Below, piece by piece: positions 6,166 to 6,712 of a stretch of DNA of 6,712 nucleotides. Made by a program: the position numbers and the translations under genes. Location: contig JAJZVE010000256.1 in NCBI GenBank assembly GCA_021845835.1, forward strand, positions 1 to 6,712, given 5' to 3'. The stretch comes from Pseudomonadota bacterium. Lineage in GTDB: Bacteria > Pseudomonadota > Alphaproteobacteria > Acetobacterales > Acetobacteraceae. Below the pieces are notes generated by a model. It was not told where the DNA came from. It was given only the letters and a program-made list of their open reading frames with translations, and did not search any database. The first letter of the stretch is position 1; every line of letters starts with the position of its first letter.

Positions 6166-6212
6166 TCTCCGCGCATTCATGGCCATGAAGGCGCCGACGG
6201 AACGGCGTGTCG

Positions 6213-6226
6213 TTGATCTTCGTCAA
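6213..6226 (-). promoter_or_regulatory. FNR/FixK-type binding box upstream of DUF2892-CMD genes
   Basis: Read on the minus strand the site is TTGAC-GAAG-ATCAA, an exact fit to TTGAY-N4-RTCAA, the consensus of FNR/FixK/DNR-type regulators of the CRP/FNR superfamily. It lies in the only intergenic gap of this strand, 13 nt past the purU stop, with its centre about 66 nt upstream of the DUF2892 start codon. If it activates from the usual -41.5 position, transcription would begin near 6178, leaving a leader of about 25 nt; no convincing -10 hexamer is visible there. Oxygen- or NO-responsive control is inferred from the motif alone. Confidence 0.55.
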
Positions 6227-6238
6227 TGGCCCGAGGGG

Positions 6239-6712
6239 TCAGTCGGTGAACACCACCGTCCGGTTGCCGTTCGGGATCACCCGGTCCTGCAGGTGCATCC
6301 GCACCGCGCGCGCCAGCACCCGCCGCTCGATGTCGCGGCCCTTGCGGATCAGGTCGTCGGGGCTGTCGCGATGGCTGATGCGCTCCACGTCCTGCTCGAT
6401 GATCGGGCCTTCGTCGAGGTCGGACGTGACATAGTGCGCCGTCGCGCCGATCAGCTTCACGCCGCGCGCGTGCGCCTGATGGTATGGCCGCGCGCCCTTG
6501 AAGCCGGGCAGGAAGGAATGATGGATGTTGATGCAGCGGCCGGCGAGTTTCGCCACCAGCCCGTCCGACAGCACCTGCATGTAGCGCGCCAGCACCACCA
6601 GATCGACCTGCGCCGAGCGCACCACGTCCCAGATCTGGCTTTCCTGCTCCAGCCTGGTTTCGCGCGAGATCGGCAAATAGTGGAACGGCACCCCGTCGAA
6701 ATCGAGATGCGC
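6239..6712 (-). CDS. purU: Formyltetrahydrofolate deformylase, C-terminal part (truncated by window edge)
   Basis: The visible 157 residues are the formyltransferase-like catalytic domain of PurU, which hydrolyses 10-formyltetrahydrofolate to formate and tetrahydrofolate and so balances one-carbon pools. The frame runs to the right edge with no start, so the N-terminal ACT domain and the start of the catalytic domain lie outside the window; full-length proteins are about 280-290 residues. The fragment contains [32 protein letters not shown] and [20 protein letters not shown]. In fragment numbering the catalytic Asn and His are N62 and H64, with the Asp D100 in the LDEGP stretch, matching the N/H/D triad of the related PurN transformylase. 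GARPYHQA and the C-terminal GNRTVVF are PurU-typical and separate it from PurN. It is transcribed leftward toward DUF2892, 85 nt away. Confidence 0.95.
   Translation of the reverse strand, partial: AHLDFDGVPFHYLPISRETRLEQESQIWDVVRSAQVDLVVLARYMQVLSDGLVAKLAGRCINIHHSFLPGFKGARPYHQAHARGVKLIGATAHYVTSDLDEGPIIEQDVERISHRDSPDDLIRKGRDIERRVLARAVRMHLQDRVIPNGNRTVVFTD

Noticed and set aside
6154..6186. Longer N-terminus for the DUF2892 protein from the ATG at 6186
   Set aside because: The strong GGAGG site falls within the added segment and points to the ATG at 6153, where the family's usual N-terminus begins.
5728..6216. Plus-strand 162-codon frame across the CMD and DUF2892 genes
   Set aside because: It is His/Arg/Asp-rich with no motif and crosses two well-supported minus-strand genes and their ribosome-binding sites.

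Overview
The window is uniformly GC-rich, with strong G/C preference at third codon positions and tightly packed genes. This fits a high-GC alphaproteobacterium; Acetobacteraceae or a related Rhodospirillales lineage is my guess from gene style, not something proven here. I see no CRISPR array, rRNA, tRNA, insertion sequence, phage gene or recognisable defence system. All genes look like chromosomal housekeeping or accessory metabolism.

Left part (plus strand). A possible 3' tail of an unidentified gene ends at position 65, over a perfect 12-bp AT-rich palindrome. Five co-directional genes follow at short spacing: a MATE-family multidrug/organic-cation exporter, a KirBac-type inward-rectifier potassium channel whose GTG start lies inside the end of the MATE gene, an FGGY-family carbohydrate kinase, a small glycine-zipper lipoprotein, and a 12-TM MFS transporter of the oxalate/formate or monocarboxylate type. 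Gaps after the overlap are about 51, 26 and 20 nt, so read-through is plausible. The functions do not form an obvious single pathway, although kinase plus importer could be a small uptake-and-phosphorylation pair.

Right part (minus strand, convergent). Reading leftward from the right edge are the C-terminal half of PurU (formyltetrahydrofolate deformylase), an 85-nt gap, a DUF2892 (YgaP-type) two-helix membrane protein, and a carboxymuconolactone-decarboxylase/AhpD-like protein with a CxxCxxxH redox motif. The last two are 24 nt apart and probably form a two-gene operon. The gap upstream of DUF2892 contains a perfect match to the FNR/FixK consensus (TTGAY-N4-RTCAA), so low-oxygen control of this thiol-linked pair is the most interesting inference in the window. 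The two gene blocks meet tail to tail with 7 nt between stop codons, next to a 19-nt GC-rich inverted repeat that could serve as a terminator.

No clearly new system was found. The items most worth checking are the FNR-type box with its DUF2892-AhpD-like pair, the altered residue after the potassium selectivity filter, and the unknown substrate of the kinase/transporter set.
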